63,878 bases of DNA from assembly GCA_018000995.1 (NCBI GenBank), contig JAGNIU010000019.1, forward strand, positions 1 to 63,878. The letters run 5' to 3'. Each line of letters opens with the position of its first letter. Position 1 is the stretch's first letter. This DNA comes from Bacteroidia bacterium (GTDB lineage Bacteria; Bacteroidota; Bacteroidia; B-17B0; Aurantibacillaceae). The notes beneath the pieces were generated by a model. The model had not been told where the DNA came from. It searched no databases and saw only the letters and a program-made list of their open reading frames with translations. The translations under genes were made by a program, and so were the position numbers. Positions 31,888 through 41,293 of this stretch are shown here, piece after piece.

Positions 31888-33917
31888 TGTTGCAGAAAAG
31901 AGTAATACTTTCCATTTCCACTCTATTAATTTTACTTATTGCCTTTCAGTGCAAAGAGCCAACGGGCAATACAACTACTTCTCAAAGCAAAAAAGATACG
32001 CTTGTTTATTTGAACCACCACGACAGCGCGAGGTATGTGGGAATTAACAGCTGTAAACTATGTCACCAAAGTATTTACAATTCCTTTATTAAAACCGGAA
32101 TGGGAAAATCTTTTGATGTAGCAACAAAGGAAAAATCATCCGCAGATTATTCGCATCCTTTAATTTATGATAAGATTAAAGATTTCTATTACAATGCTTC
32201 TTGGAAAAATGATAGTTTATATTTTACCGAATTCCGTTTAAAGGGAAGGGACACGATTTTCAAAAGAACAGAACAGGTAAATTATATTATTGGTTCTGGT
32301 CAGCATACTAATTCTCATATTCAATCGGTAAATGGATATTTGAATCAAATGCCAATGACCTTTTATACGCAGAAGAAAAAGTGGGATCTTCCTCCCGGAT
32401 TTGAAGATGGACACAATACACATTTCTCGCGTAAAATTGGTTTGGAGTGCATGAGTTGTCATAATTCATATCCCAATTTTGTTTTGGGTTCAGAGAATAA
32501 ATATAATGGCGTACAGGAAGGAATTAATTGCGAACGTTGTCACGGCCCCGGAAGTATTCATGTAGCACAACGACAAACAGGAAGTAAAATTGACACCTCA
32601 AAATATATTGATTACAGTATTGTAAATCCTGCAAAGCTTTCTATAGACAGACAATTTGATATTTGTCAGCGTTGCCATTTACAAGGTAATGCTGTTTTAA
32701 AAGAAGGAAAATCCTTTTTCGATTTTAAACCGGGCATGAAGTTGAATGATTTCATGACTGTTTTCCTGCCGAAATATGAAAACGCCGATGATGAATTCAT
32801 TATGGCTTCGCATGCGGATAGATTGAAACAGAGTCAGTGTTTTATTAAATCATACGAAGTGGCTTCGACAAGCTCAGCCACCGGAAAATTAAGACCATTT
32901 AAGGAAGCTCTAACCTGCGTGACGTGTCACAATCCACACGTAAGCGTACGAGAAACGAATAAAGAAGTGTTCAATGACGCTTGTAAAAGTTGTCATGGTC
33001 CTGAAAAGAAATCAAAACTGGAATGCACAGAAAAATCAGTTGTAAAAAAACCTGCTACAGCCAATTGTGTTAGCTGCCACATGCCTTCTTCAGGTTCAAC
33101 GGATATTCCTCACGTAACGGTTCACGATCATTATATTCGTAAACCTGTAACCCAAAAGGAAAAAGATAAATTGAAGAAATTCATTGGACTTTATGCTGTG
33201 AATGAAAAATCACCATCTAATTTAACTAAGGCATGGGCTTACATCAATCAGTACGATAAATTTGAACCAAAACCTGAGTATTTAGATTCTGCCCAAAAAT
33301 ATTTGAGTGATAAAACTGTTGAAGATATATGGAAGAATTTGGATGCTTTGTTGCAATTGCAGTTCTCTAAGCAAAATTATAGTAAGATTATTGAGTATGT
33401 GAACACGATACATTGGTCAACACTTTTCTCTAAGTTAACCAAGCAAACGTACGATAACTGCTCAGCCTGGAGTGCATATCATATCGGGGAAGCTTATGTT
33501 AATACAGGAAATGTTAAAGAGTCTGTAAAGTGGTTCGAGAAATCAACTGATCTTGCGCCATATAATTTAGAGTTCCAAAATAAATTAGGTTCAGCCTATA
33601 TGAATACAGGAAAAATTGCAGAAGCGGAAAAAACTTTTGAATTCATGATAAAAGAGCATCCGAAAAATATTTCAGCCTACACCAATTTAGGTTTTATAAA
33701 AATTTCACAAAATAATGTTGTTGAAGCTGAGCAACTTTACAATAAGGCGCTTAAACTTAACCCGGATTACGAACCTCTTTTATTAAATTTAGCAGGATTA
33801 AAAGCGTATAAGAAAGATTATAAAGGCGCTATTGAAATTGTAAATCAAATTTTAAAGAAAAATCCCGGTAACGCAAAAGCAAAAATGGCGTTACAACAAT
33901 TGAAGAGTGTTGTATGA
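31887..33917 (+). CDS. Seven-heme c-type cytochrome lipoprotein with C-terminal TPRs
   Basis: A 676-residue exported protein. The signal peptide ends LIAFQC, a weak lipobox with Cys22. Seven CXXCH heme sites are visible: CKLCH (56-60), CMSCH, CERCH, CQRCH, CVTCH, CKSCH and CVSCH (the last near residue 398), in a cytochrome c554-like arrangement. From about 480 to 676 it is helical with clear TPR motifs (SAWSAYHIGEAYVNTGNVKE, ISAYTNLGFIKISQNNVVEA). Residues 325-332 (VASTSSAT) are encoded by a REP-like palindrome between the fourth and fifth heme sites. Role: periplasmic electron transfer or a hydroxylamine/nitrite-type multiheme redox protein, inferred only. It shares TAATG and ATGA junctions with its neighbours. 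Confidence 0.9.
   Translation: MLQKRVILSISTLLILLIAFQCKEPTGNTTTSQSKKDTLVYLNHHDSARYVGINSCKLCHQSIYNSFIKTGMGKSFDVATKEKSSADYSHPLIYDKIKDFYYNASWKNDSLYFTEFRLKGRDTIFKRTEQVNYIIGSGQHTNSHIQSVNGYLNQMPMTFYTQKKKWDLPPGFEDGHNTHFSRKIGLECMSCHNSYPNFVLGSENKYNGVQEGINCERCHGPGSIHVAQRQTGSKIDTSKYIDYSIVNPAKLSIDRQFDICQRCHLQGNAVLKEGKSFFDFKPGMKLNDFMTVFLPKYENADDEFIMASHADRLKQSQCFIKSYEVASTSSATGKLRPFKEALTCVTCHNPHVSVRETNKEVFNDACKSCHGPEKKSKLECTEKSVVKKPATANCVSCHMPSSGSTDIPHVTVHDHYIRKPVTQKEKDKLKKFIGLYAVNEKSPSNLTKAWAYINQYDKFEPKPEYLDSAQKYLSDKTVEDIWKNLDALLQLQFSKQNYSKIIEYVNTIHWSTLFSKLTKQTYDNCSAWSAYHIGEAYVNTGNVKESVKWFEKSTDLAPYNLEFQNKLGSAYMNTGKIAEAEKTFEFMIKEHPKNISAYTNLGFIKISQNNVVEAEQLYNKALKLNPDYEPLLLNLAGLKAYKKDYKGAIEIVNQILKKNPGNAKAKMALQQLKSVV
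32859..32881 (+). repeat. REP-like palindrome inside the cytochrome gene
   Basis: GTGGCT...AGCCAC, 23 bases with the core TTCGACAAGCTC, identical in type to the intergenic palindromes at 8205 and 8249. It sits in frame and encodes VASTSSA(T). Confidence 0.7.
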
Positions 33918-34951
33918 GATTGATAAGAAAATTAATTGTGCTTTTTGTTCTTGTTGCCGTTGGCTTCGGTGGCTATTGGGCTTATATTAATCTTTACAAG
34001 CCTAACGTAAGTCTTGAGGGTAAAAACTTTAAATACGTTTATATTCCCAGTGATGCTGATTTCGAAACTTTATTGAATACATTATACAGCGAGGATGTAA
34101 TAGAGAATCACAAAACTTTCGAATGGATGGCCAAGCGGATGGATTTGGATAAAAATGTCCATCCCGGAAAATACCGCGTCAATACAGGCATGAACAACCG
34201 CCAACTTATTTTAATGCTGAAAAATAACAAGCAAGAAAAAGTTAAACTCACCTTCAATTCTCAAATCCGCACAAAAGAAGAATTTATTGAATACCTGGAT
34301 TCTAAACTCGAATTAAGTTTTGATGAATTAGATGAATATCTAAGTGATGATGTGATGTTGGAGAAAGAATACGGCTTAGATCCTGATAATATTATGGCAC
34401 TTGTATTGCCAAATGTGTATGAAGTAAGTTGGGTGACAAAAAAAGAAGAGTTGTTTGAAGAACTAAAAAAATATTTCAATTCAGTTTGGACAAAAGAACG
34501 CCGCGATAAATGTAAAAAAGCGAGTTTATCTTTAGTGGAAGCGACAACACTTGCTTCAATTGTTCAGGGTGAAAGTGGTATTGCAAGCGAACAACAAAAA
34601 ATAGCTGGCGTATATATAAATCGAGTAAAAAAGAATATGCCTTTGCAAGCTGATCCCACATTAAAATTTGCAAACCGTAATTTTGAAGTGCAACGCGTAA
34701 CTAATGCTGATAAGGAAATTGATTCACCATACAATACCTATAAATATAAAGGTTTACCTCCAGGACCAATTTGCTTAGTAAATATGCAATCGTTGGATGC
34801 GACTTTGAATTATACACGCCATAATTACATTTATTTCTGCGCTAAGCCTTCTCTTAATGGTTATAGTGATTTCTCTGCTACTTACGATCAGCATCTAAAA
34901 TACGCAGCTGCCTATCAAAAGTCCCTCGATAACAAGGGGATAAAACGCTAA
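33914..34951 (+). CDS. mltG: Endolytic murein transglycosylase MltG
   Basis: A 345-residue inner-membrane lytic transglycosylase (YceG family) that cuts nascent glycan strands and sets their length. One N-terminal membrane segment (7-27) is followed by a LysM-like region and the catalytic domain: TTLASIVQGESGIASEQQKIAGVYINR carries the catalytic Glu (in GES), then MPLQADPTLKFA and YNTYKYKGLPPGPIC. It overlaps the cytochrome gene by an ATGA junction, so a wall enzyme is translationally coupled to a multiheme cytochrome. A REP-like palindrome follows. Confidence 0.95.
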   Translation: MRLIRKLIVLFVLVAVGFGGYWAYINLYKPNVSLEGKNFKYVYIPSDADFETLLNTLYSEDVIENHKTFEWMAKRMDLDKNVHPGKYRVNTGMNNRQLILMLKNNKQEKVKLTFNSQIRTKEEFIEYLDSKLELSFDELDEYLSDDVMLEKEYGLDPDNIMALVLPNVYEVSWVTKKEELFEELKKYFNSVWTKERRDKCKKASLSLVEATTLASIVQGESGIASEQQKIAGVYINRVKKNMPLQADPTLKFANRNFEVQRVTNADKEIDSPYNTYKYKGLPPGPICLVNMQSLDATLNYTRHNYIYFCAKPSLNGYSDFSATYDQHLKYAAAYQKSLDNKGIKR

Positions 34952-34957
34952 AAACCC

Positions 34958-35024
34958 TGTCATTTCGAGCGAAGTCGAGAAAGGACTCAATGCATACAAA
35001 GTCTCGACTACGCTCGACCTGACA
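34958..35024. repeat. REP-like 23-bp inverted repeat
   Basis: Arm 34958-34980 (TGTCATTTCGAGCGAAGTCG...) pairs with 35002-35024 at 20 of 23 positions. The right arm recurs exactly, reversed, as a single 23-base copy at 46251-46273. It follows mltG and could serve as a terminator. Confidence 0.8.
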
Positions 35025-35065
35025 TTAATTAAAATTTTGTACCTTTAAACCTCTATTTATTTACT

Positions 35066-36472
35066 ATGACTAAGATTAAATTTGGTACCGACGGCTGGAG
35101 AGCAATTATTGCTAAAGATTTTACAGTTGATAATGTGGCACGCGTAACAGAAGCGACTGCTAAATGGCTTTTGAAAAACTTTGATAAACCAAGCGTAGTT
35201 ATTGGTCATGATTGTCGTTTTGCAGGTGAGTTATTTGCAGAAACAACAGCAAAAGTTTTTATCGCTCATGGCGTGAAAGTTTTTTTAGCGAAAGAATACA
35301 CTTCAACACCAATGGTTTCTTTAGGCGCTCTTAAATTAAAAGCATCTTTAGGCGTAGTTATTACTGCTAGTCATAATCCTCCTTCATATAACGGATATAA
35401 ATTAAAAGGTCATTATGGCGGACCATTAGTTCCTGAAAAAATTCAAGAAGTAGAAGATATTATTCCTGAAAAGCATTCAGTAAACTTAGATGCAATTGAT
35501 TTAGAAGAAGCAAAGAAAAAAGGTTTATTAGAAATTGCTCCGCTTGAAGATATGTATGTGAAACATGTTGAAGAGCATTTCGATATTGCTTTAATTAAAA
35601 AATCAGGATTAAAATTTGCATACGATAGTATGTTTGGTGCAGGACAAAGAGTAATGAAACGTTTGTTTCCTGAGATTGTGCATTTACATGATGATGAGAA
35701 TCCTGGTTTTCACGGACAAGCTCCTGAACCCATTCACAAAAATTTATTGGAGTTTAGTAATTTAATTAAGAAAGACGGAAAAATTAGTTGTGGTTTGTGT
35801 ACAGATGGCGATGCAGACAGAATTGGTTTGTATGATAGCAAAGGAAATTTTGTGGATTCACACCACATCATTTTGTTATTGGTAAAATATTTAGTGGAAG
35901 AGAAAAAATTTGGCGGTAAAATTGTTTGCGCATTTTCTGTAACCCCTCGCATTAAAAAGTTAGCAGCTCATTATAACTTACCACTTGAAATAACTCAAAT
36001 TGGATTTAAATACATTGCCGGTTACATGATTAGTGAAGATGTATTGTTAGGCGGAGAAGAGAGTGGGGGAATCGCCATTAAAGGACATATTCCTGAGCGC
36101 GATGGTATTTGGATGGGATTAACTATTTGGGAATACATGGCGAAGAGCGGAAAAAGCTTAGAGCAATTAATCGAGGACTTATATAAATTAACAGGACGTT
36201 TTGTTTACGAGCGTAACGATTTACATTTAACGGAAGAAGTAAAACAAAAAGTAATTAAAGCCTGTAAAGAAGATAAATTCAAATCATTTGGTTCTTATAA
36301 AGTAGAGAAATTAGAAACTATTGATGGTTGGAAATACTATTTCGAAAACGACCAATGGATGATGATTCGTGCGAGTGGTACTGAGCCTGTTTTACGTGTG
36401 TATGCCGAGAGCGATACTTTAGAAAATACCCGTAAAATTTTGAAAGCTACTCAGGATACTTGTTTGAATTAA
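35066..36472 (+). CDS. Phosphoglucomutase/phosphomannomutase family protein
   Basis: A 468-residue alpha-D-phosphohexomutase, interconverting hexose 1- and 6-phosphates for sugar-nucleotide synthesis. Domains in order: the phosphoserine loop VVITASHNPPSYNG with S102; the Mg-binding loop CTDGDADR (about 249-256); the sugar-binding loop GGEESGG (about 332-338); and the phosphate-binding loop RASGTEPVLRVY near the C-terminus. All four loops are intact. A TACCTTTA box about 20 bases upstream of the ATG may be the -7 element. Its 3' end overlaps the convergent SGNH gene by four bases. Glucose versus mannose specificity is not determined. Confidence 0.93.
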   Translation: MTKIKFGTDGWRAIIAKDFTVDNVARVTEATAKWLLKNFDKPSVVIGHDCRFAGELFAETTAKVFIAHGVKVFLAKEYTSTPMVSLGALKLKASLGVVITASHNPPSYNGYKLKGHYGGPLVPEKIQEVEDIIPEKHSVNLDAIDLEEAKKKGLLEIAPLEDMYVKHVEEHFDIALIKKSGLKFAYDSMFGAGQRVMKRLFPEIVHLHDDENPGFHGQAPEPIHKNLLEFSNLIKKDGKISCGLCTDGDADRIGLYDSKGNFVDSHHIILLLVKYLVEEKKFGGKIVCAFSVTPRIKKLAAHYNLPLEITQIGFKYIAGYMISEDVLLGGEESGGIAIKGHIPERDGIWMGLTIWEYMAKSGKSLEQLIEDLYKLTGRFVYERNDLHLTEEVKQKVIKACKEDKFKSFGSYKVEKLETIDGWKYYFENDQWMMIRASGTEPVLRVYAESDTLENTRKILKATQDTCLN

Positions 36473-37254
36473 TTCTTCAACAAATCCGTACAAATTCCTG
36501 CAGCAATTTCATCAGCTAATTTCGAATAACCTTCATCGGTTAAATGAAGATGGTCGTAGTAAAGATAGCTGCATTTAGAGTAGTCGCTGCAAATGGCGTC
36601 AAAATCAACAAACACAATCTTATCATTAAGTAATTGTTTTTTTAATTCTTCATTTAAAGCCTCGCGGTATTCTTTTACATTATCAATACCACTATTGCTT
36701 GTAAAAAAAGCATACACTTGAGCTTTTACTTTATTTACTATATGAAGTGTGTTGTAAAGCTCATGCACGCCATATTCAGGCAATTCAACTACTACAGGCT
36801 TTATATTGTACTTTAAAAGTTCTTTAATAATTAAGCACATGTTCTTCGAATAAAAACGTTTTCCAAACTGACCAAACGAATCATTAACACCACAACTCAC
36901 AATGCAATATTTTACTTGCTTTTCTTTTATAAAGGCAGTGGAAAAAAAATCGCGTTCAGGTGCAAATAAATTCATGTACACTTGTTTAGTTTTTGCGCCC
37001 CCTAAACCAGATGAGTAAATAGCGCATTTCTTTCCATTTTGGCTTAAGCTATTTTTAATAAACGGGTCAAAATTTCCGGCGGCTACCCAACTATCTCCAA
37101 TAATACCAATTGTTAAGGTGGTATCGTTATTGGTTTCTAAAATAGGACTTCTTAAATGTTCGTGGGCAATTGAAAAACGACTGTATAGATATAAAAACGA
37201 TATAAGAACAGATATCAGTATAAAAATGATGTATATGACTCTTCTTCTTTTCAA
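36469..37254 (-). CDS. Membrane-anchored SGNH/GDSL hydrolase
   Basis: A 261-residue protein with an N-terminal membrane segment (about 6-24) and an SGNH-hydrolase fold. Block I is GIIGDSWVAAGNFD (nucleophile Ser in GDSW), block II/III CGVNDSFGQFG (Gly and Asn), and block V YYDHLHLTDEGY (Asp and His). All four catalytic blocks are present. Such enzymes deacetylate or de-esterify surface glycans; the substrate is unknown. It is divergent from the DUF7033 gene. Confidence 0.87.
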   Translation of the reverse strand: MKRRRVIYIIFILISVLISFLYLYSRFSIAHEHLRSPILETNNDTTLTIGIIGDSWVAAGNFDPFIKNSLSQNGKKCAIYSSGLGGAKTKQVYMNLFAPERDFFSTAFIKEKQVKYCIVSCGVNDSFGQFGKRFYSKNMCLIIKELLKYNIKPVVVELPEYGVHELYNTLHIVNKVKAQVYAFFTSNSGIDNVKEYREALNEELKKQLLNDKIVFVDFDAICSDYSKCSYLYYDHLHLTDEGYSKLADEIAAGICTDLLKN

Positions 37255-37270
37255 TTTCCGCTTTGTATTA

Positions 37271-37292
37271 CAAATTTAAGATTAATAATCTT
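37271..37292 (-). promoter_or_regulatory. -7 box and palindrome in divergent promoter region
   Basis: On the minus strand TAAATTTG (37271-37278) is an exact TAnnTTTG match about 17 bases before the SGNH gene. Immediately upstream is a palindrome AAGATTA-A-TAATCTT (37278-37292), possibly an operator. No clear -33. Confidence 0.35.
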
Positions 37293-37359
37293 CATTACCT
37301 TGTTTATAAGTTATAAAAGAGGTCTTCTGTTTAACCACGGCTTTATATAATTTTATGTA

Positions 37360-38673
37360 GTGAGTCAATCGGTATTAGTATATTCTGTTAAAAGCAGTCC
37401 AAGGTTAAAATATATTTTAAATATTGTTTTAAAAGATGTTTTAGGATTGGATTATGTAATTACCCAAAACCCCGTTCAGTTTGAACAATCGGAAGCCATT
37501 CGGATAAATTATTCTTCTCAGAAGTTTATTAAAGAGGGCATTAAAATAAATCCAGTAACTGTTTTATTTGAATACGGTATTAAAGACCACTTAATTGAAG
37601 TCAATAGTCATAAGGATTACAGTAAACTCTTTTTTAAATCGAATGGTGATGTGCCTTTTGATATTTTGGCAGCTTCGTTTTGGTTAATTACTCGATACGA
37701 AGAGTATTTGCCTTTTAAACAGGATAAGTATAATCGTTTTGATGTAAAGAATAGTTTAGCTTTCCAATACGATTTTATAGATATGCCATTGGTGAATTTA
37801 TGGATTGAAGAGTTTAAAAAATTATTGTTAAGTAAGTATCCCGAATTGGAATTTAAGCAACATCATTATTCTTTCGTTTCTACTGTTGATATCGATAATG
37901 CTTATAAATTCAAATTCAAAGGCATTATGCGCGAAGCCGGGGGGTATTTAAAAAGCATTGTCACAAGAAACTTTAGAGAAATTAAGGAGCGCACTGCGGT
38001 TGTGCTCAATAAAAAAACAGATCCTTTTGATTCATATGATTTTTTATTAGAGGTACAGAAAAAAAATAATTTGAATGTATTGTTTTTCTTTTTGTTAGGA
38101 GATTACGGTGTGAATGATAAAAATCATCCTGCTAACAATAAAGATTTTCAGATTTTGATAAAGCATTTAGCAGATTACGCTAAAATCGGAATTCACCCTT
38201 CGTATAAATCCAATAACGATTTAAACCAATTGAAAGTGGAGGTGAACCGTTTAGCAAACATTACGCATCGCGATGTGAAAAATAGTCGACAACATTTTGC
38301 CATTTTAAAATTTCCTGAAACCTATCAGGCTTTATTGCAAACCGGGATTAATGCTGATTATTCGATGGGATATGGTAATTATAATGGCTTCAGAGCTTCG
38401 TTTTGTATTCCGTACAATTGGTATGATTTAGATGCGGAGCAGGAAACCCCTTTAGTGATTCATCCGTTTTGTTTGATTGAAACTACATTACGATTCACTA
38501 ATAAAGCAACTGAAACAACTGCTATGCAATTCGCCAAGCCAATAATTGACGAAGTTAAAAAGTACGGTGGGGAATTAGTCACCATCATCCATAACGATAC
38601 AATGGGCAGCGTGAAAGAATGGAAGGGTTGGAAAGAAGTTTATGAGAACATTGTAAAAGAAGCATTAACTTAG
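37360..38673 (+). CDS. DUF7033 / polysaccharide deacetylase-like protein
   Basis: A 437-residue cytoplasmic-looking protein; the start is GTG 37360 because the frame has no upstream ATG and the sequence MSQSVLVYSVKSSPRLKYI fits family starts. N-terminal part (1-170) matches what I know as DUF7033 (FDILAASFWLITRYEEYLPF). From about 173 the NodB-like (beta/alpha) barrel begins at FVSTVDIDNAYKFK (the metal-binding D-x-D), followed by GIHPSYKSN (His motif) and LVTIIHNDTMG. Likely acts on surface polysaccharide precursors; enzyme activity is not proven by the sequence. The next gene follows after 13 bases. Confidence 0.83.
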   Translation: MSQSVLVYSVKSSPRLKYILNIVLKDVLGLDYVITQNPVQFEQSEAIRINYSSQKFIKEGIKINPVTVLFEYGIKDHLIEVNSHKDYSKLFFKSNGDVPFDILAASFWLITRYEEYLPFKQDKYNRFDVKNSLAFQYDFIDMPLVNLWIEEFKKLLLSKYPELEFKQHHYSFVSTVDIDNAYKFKFKGIMREAGGYLKSIVTRNFREIKERTAVVLNKKTDPFDSYDFLLEVQKKNNLNVLFFFLLGDYGVNDKNHPANNKDFQILIKHLADYAKIGIHPSYKSNNDLNQLKVEVNRLANITHRDVKNSRQHFAILKFPETYQALLQTGINADYSMGYGNYNGFRASFCIPYNWYDLDAEQETPLVIHPFCLIETTLRFTNKATETTAMQFAKPIIDEVKKYGGELVTIIHNDTMGSVKEWKGWKEVYENIVKEALT

Positions 38674-38686
38674 CGTTTCTGCATCT

Positions 38687-39409
38687 TTGCGAGAAACAAA
38701 ACAAGAAATCTTGAATCCACTTCCAAATACAATACACCCTGAGCAAATTGTTTATGAAGATAATCACATTATTATCATCAATAAACTGCCATCCGAAATT
38801 GTGCAAGGCGATAAAACGGGAGACTTACCCTTATCCGAAAAATTAAAAAACTTCATTAAAGAAAGAGATTCAAAGCCCGGGAATGTTTTTATGGGGGTTA
38901 TTCATCGTATCGATAGACCGGTTTCAGGATTAATTATTTTTGCAAAAACGAGTAAGGCACTTTCAAGGTTTAATGAATTAATCCGGATGAAGGGCTTAAA
39001 TAAAACCTATTGGGCTGTTGTGAAAAATAAACCGGCGAAAACGGAAGACCATTTAATTCATTACCTTCTTAAAAACGAAAAAACAAATAAGTCTCGTGCT
39101 CATGAAAAACCTGTAGAGAATGGTTTAAAGTCTGAACTCATTTACAAGTTTTTAAAATCGAGCGACACGTATCATTTACTGGAGATAAAACTTTTAACGG
39201 GAAGACATCATCAAATCCGTTGTCAGTTGTCTGCAATTGGTTCCCCAATAAAAGGTGATTTGAAATATGGGTTTGACAGAAGTAATAAAGATGCATCTAT
39301 ACATTTGCATGCGTATAGCTTAAGTTTTATGCACCCTATAAAATTAGAGGAAGTGAATGTGAAAGCCGCTCCGTTAATGAACGACCCGGTTTGGAATTAC
39401 TTTAAGTAA
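38687..39409 (+). CDS. RluA-family RNA pseudouridine synthase
   Basis: A 240-residue enzyme with the catalytic motif HRIDRPVSGL (Asp about residue 75), the TYWAVV segment and LLTGRHHQIRCQLSAIGSPI. It lacks an S4 RNA-binding domain, so it belongs with the RluA/TruC-like short forms. Start is TTG 38687, since no ATG occurs before the conserved core. It overlaps convergently with the small gene at 39397. RNA target unknown (rRNA or tRNA). Confidence 0.92.
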   Translation: MRETKQEILNPLPNTIHPEQIVYEDNHIIIINKLPSEIVQGDKTGDLPLSEKLKNFIKERDSKPGNVFMGVIHRIDRPVSGLIIFAKTSKALSRFNELIRMKGLNKTYWAVVKNKPAKTEDHLIHYLLKNEKTNKSRAHEKPVENGLKSELIYKFLKSSDTYHLLEIKLLTGRHHQIRCQLSAIGSPIKGDLKYGFDRSNKDASIHLHAYSLSFMHPIKLEEVNVKAAPLMNDPVWNYFK

Positions 39410-39594
39410 GTATCAATCGATTCTATTTCGTCAACCGGAATATATTGTATCAAATGATTTATAGCGGCTGAATTAGTTAATTCAATTTCTGTAGCCGGAA
39501 CAAATAGAATAGTGTGTCTCCATTCCGAACTTAAAATAGAACCGTATTTACGCGCTCCATTCTTTAAGGTTAAAATTGCTTGTATTGCATTCAT
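39397..39594 (-). CDS. Small hypothetical protein (65 aa)
   Basis: MNAIQAILTLKNGARKYGSIL...SIDTYLK is a plausible beta-rich small soluble protein. In favour: an exact TAnnTTTG box (TAAGTTTG on the minus strand) lies about 30 bases upstream, and amino-acid use looks natural. Against: it is short and its last four codons overlap the convergent RluA gene. I do not recognise a family. Confidence 0.5.
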   Translation of the reverse strand: MNAIQAILTLKNGARKYGSILSSEWRHTILFVPATEIELTNSAAINHLIQYIPVDEIESIDTYLK

Positions 39595-39686
39595 GTTATT
39601 GTGTTTATAATACTATACGCAAACTTAGTGCCAAAGGTTAGGCGGGGTGTTATTGAATGATTAAGGTAATGTAATGGTTGAGTGAA

Positions 39687-39720
39687 ATAAAAAGCCCCAT
39701 CGTTTCGGACAGGGCTTTTA
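39687..39720 (-). terminator. Intrinsic terminator of rpoD
   Basis: AAAAGCCC (39690-39697) pairs with GGGCTTTT (39712-39719); on the minus strand it is followed by a T-rich run, just after the rpoD stop at 39742. Confidence 0.75.
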
Positions 39721-39741
39721 CTATTGTTAGATTTGAGAAAA

Positions 39742-40605
39742 TTAACCCAAATACTGTTGTAATAATTTGCTTCTTGAGCTATGGCGTAGACGGCGGATAG
39801 CTTTTTCTTTAATCTGACGAACGCGTTCGCGGGTCAAATCAAATTTATCGCCAATCTCTTCCAGCGTTAAACCATGGTTCATGCCAATTCCAAAAAATAA
39901 TTTAACCACATCGCGTTCTCTTTCTGTTAAAGTAGATAATGCGCGGTCAATTTCTTTTGATAAAGACTCCATAATTAAACCGTAATCCGCTTTTGGCGAA
40001 TCGTGGTTAATTAATACATCTAATAAAGAGCTTTCTTCTCCGTTAGCGAAAGGCGCATCCATACTTACATGGCGACCACTCACTTTCATTGTGTCTGCAA
40101 CCTTATCGATTGGTAAATCTAAAATCTCAGCTAGTTCTTCAGCACTTGGTTCACGTTCAAATTCTTGTTCTAATTTAGAATAAGCTTTATTGATTTTGTT
40201 TAATGAACCAACCTGATTTAATGGTAAACGTACAATACGAGATTGCTCAGCCAAAGCTTGCAATATCGACTGACGGATCCACCATACAGCGTAAGAAATA
40301 AATTTAAATCCACGTGTCTCATCGAAACGACGTGCTGCTTTAATTAAACCTAAGTTACCTTCGTTAATTAAATCGGGTAAGCTCAAGCCTTGATTCTGGT
40401 ATTGTTTTGCTACGGAAACAACGAAACGTAAATTTGCTCTCGTCAACTTTTCAAGTGCCTTTTGATCGCCTTCTTTAATTTTTTTTGCCAAGTGAACTTC
40501 TTCCTCTGCGGTTATGAGTTCTTCGCGGCCAATCTCTTGAAGGTATTTGTCTAAAGATGCACTCTCACGGTTGGTGATGGATTTGGTAATTTTGAGCTGT
40601 CTCAT
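39742..40605 (-). CDS. rpoD: Primary sigma factor RpoD (Bacteroidota sigma-ABfr type)
   Basis: A 287-residue sigma-70. It lacks region 1.1 and the long non-conserved region, the usual primary sigma of this phylum, which recognises TTTG/TAnnTTTG promoters. Region 1.2 [20 protein letters not shown] opens it. Region 2 follows ([26 protein letters not shown]; then [15 protein letters not shown]), then region 3 ([20 protein letters not shown]) and region 4 ([29 protein letters not shown]). A possible promoter lies at 40638-40666. Its presence explains the promoters called in this window. Confidence 0.96.
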   Translation of the reverse strand: MRQLKITKSITNRESASLDKYLQEIGREELITAEEEVHLAKKIKEGDQKALEKLTRANLRFVVSVAKQYQNQGLSLPDLINEGNLGLIKAARRFDETRGFKFISYAVWWIRQSILQALAEQSRIVRLPLNQVGSLNKINKAYSKLEQEFEREPSAEELAEILDLPIDKVADTMKVSGRHVSMDAPFANGEESSLLDVLINHDSPKADYGLIMESLSKEIDRALSTLTERERDVVKLFFGIGMNHGLTLEEIGDKFDLTRERVRQIKEKAIRRLRHSSRSKLLQQYLG

Positions 40606-40637
40606 GTAAAATAATTACGGTTTGAGTAATAAACGAG

Positions 40638-40666
40638 TAAAGATACAAAAAATTACAGGAATTAAA
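40638..40666 (-). promoter_or_regulatory. Possible promoter of rpoD
   Basis: Minus strand: TTTA (40663-40666), 17-base gap, TATCTTTA (40638-40645). Both boxes deviate by one base from the consensus. ATG is at 40605. Confidence 0.4.
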
Positions 40667-40792
40667 GGTTAATTAACGTTTTAAATACATTTTAACCTCA
40701 AAACTCGACAGTCGTAGCTCTAAGTTCGATGATATATAACACTTCGTTTACTAAATTATTTAGATGACAATTTGAAGACAAAAGCCTGAATC

Positions 40793-41293
40793 TCACTTCA
40801 CAAAATCGTTCATGGTTGAGTTGAGTAACTCTAAATTCACTTTCTTCTCAAAAATAGCTTCCTTTTTTTTGTTTTTGGTGGTGAAATAAGTGGCAGGAAT
40901 GGCACCGCCCCATTTGACATGAATTTTATCAATAAAATCGTTACCATTAACTTCATCCAACAAAATAACTTCAGAACTGTATGGATTTTTTTCTAAAAAC
41001 GGAACTAATTTTTTATCCAAATCTTCTTTAAAATCCATACTCACCAAAATAATTTTAACCAAAGCCGGTTTATTTTGACGGTAAAAACTTTCAAAGTCAG
41101 GAAGTTCCTGAACGCAAGGCTTACACCAGGTGGCCCAAAAATTAACTACGTAAATGGTATCGCTATTGTTGTGAATACGTTTTAATAAATCGTTGATTTT
41201 ATAAACAGCGGGCTTTTGTGCAATTGAAATAAATGCAAAAAAGAAAAATGCAATCAAAAAACTATTTCTTCTCTTTAAATTCATATTCATCAA
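40793..41293 (-). CDS. TlpA-like thiol-disulfide oxidoreductase
   Basis: A 166-residue periplasmic thioredoxin-fold protein with a signal peptide (through FFFFAFISIAQ) and the active site FWATWCKPCVQELPDF. The cis-proline region is GAIPATYF. The start at 41293 overlaps the SCO gene by 32 bases; ATG 41284 (MNLKRR) is an equally good start with less overlap. Coupled with the SCO protein, it probably keeps Cys of copper or heme proteins reduced, an inference from the pairing. Confidence 0.88.
   Translation of the reverse strand: MMNMNLKRRNSFLIAFFFFAFISIAQKPAVYKINDLLKRIHNNSDTIYVVNFWATWCKPCVQELPDFESFYRQNKPALVKIILVSMDFKEDLDKKLVPFLEKNPYSSEVILLDEVNGNDFIDKIHVKWGGAIPATYFTTKNKKKEAIFEKKVNLELLNSTMNDFVK

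Noticed and set aside
31784..32047. 87-codon frame bridging the GNAT and cytochrome genes
   Set aside because: It overlaps both clear genes in another frame and would disrupt their TAATG junction.
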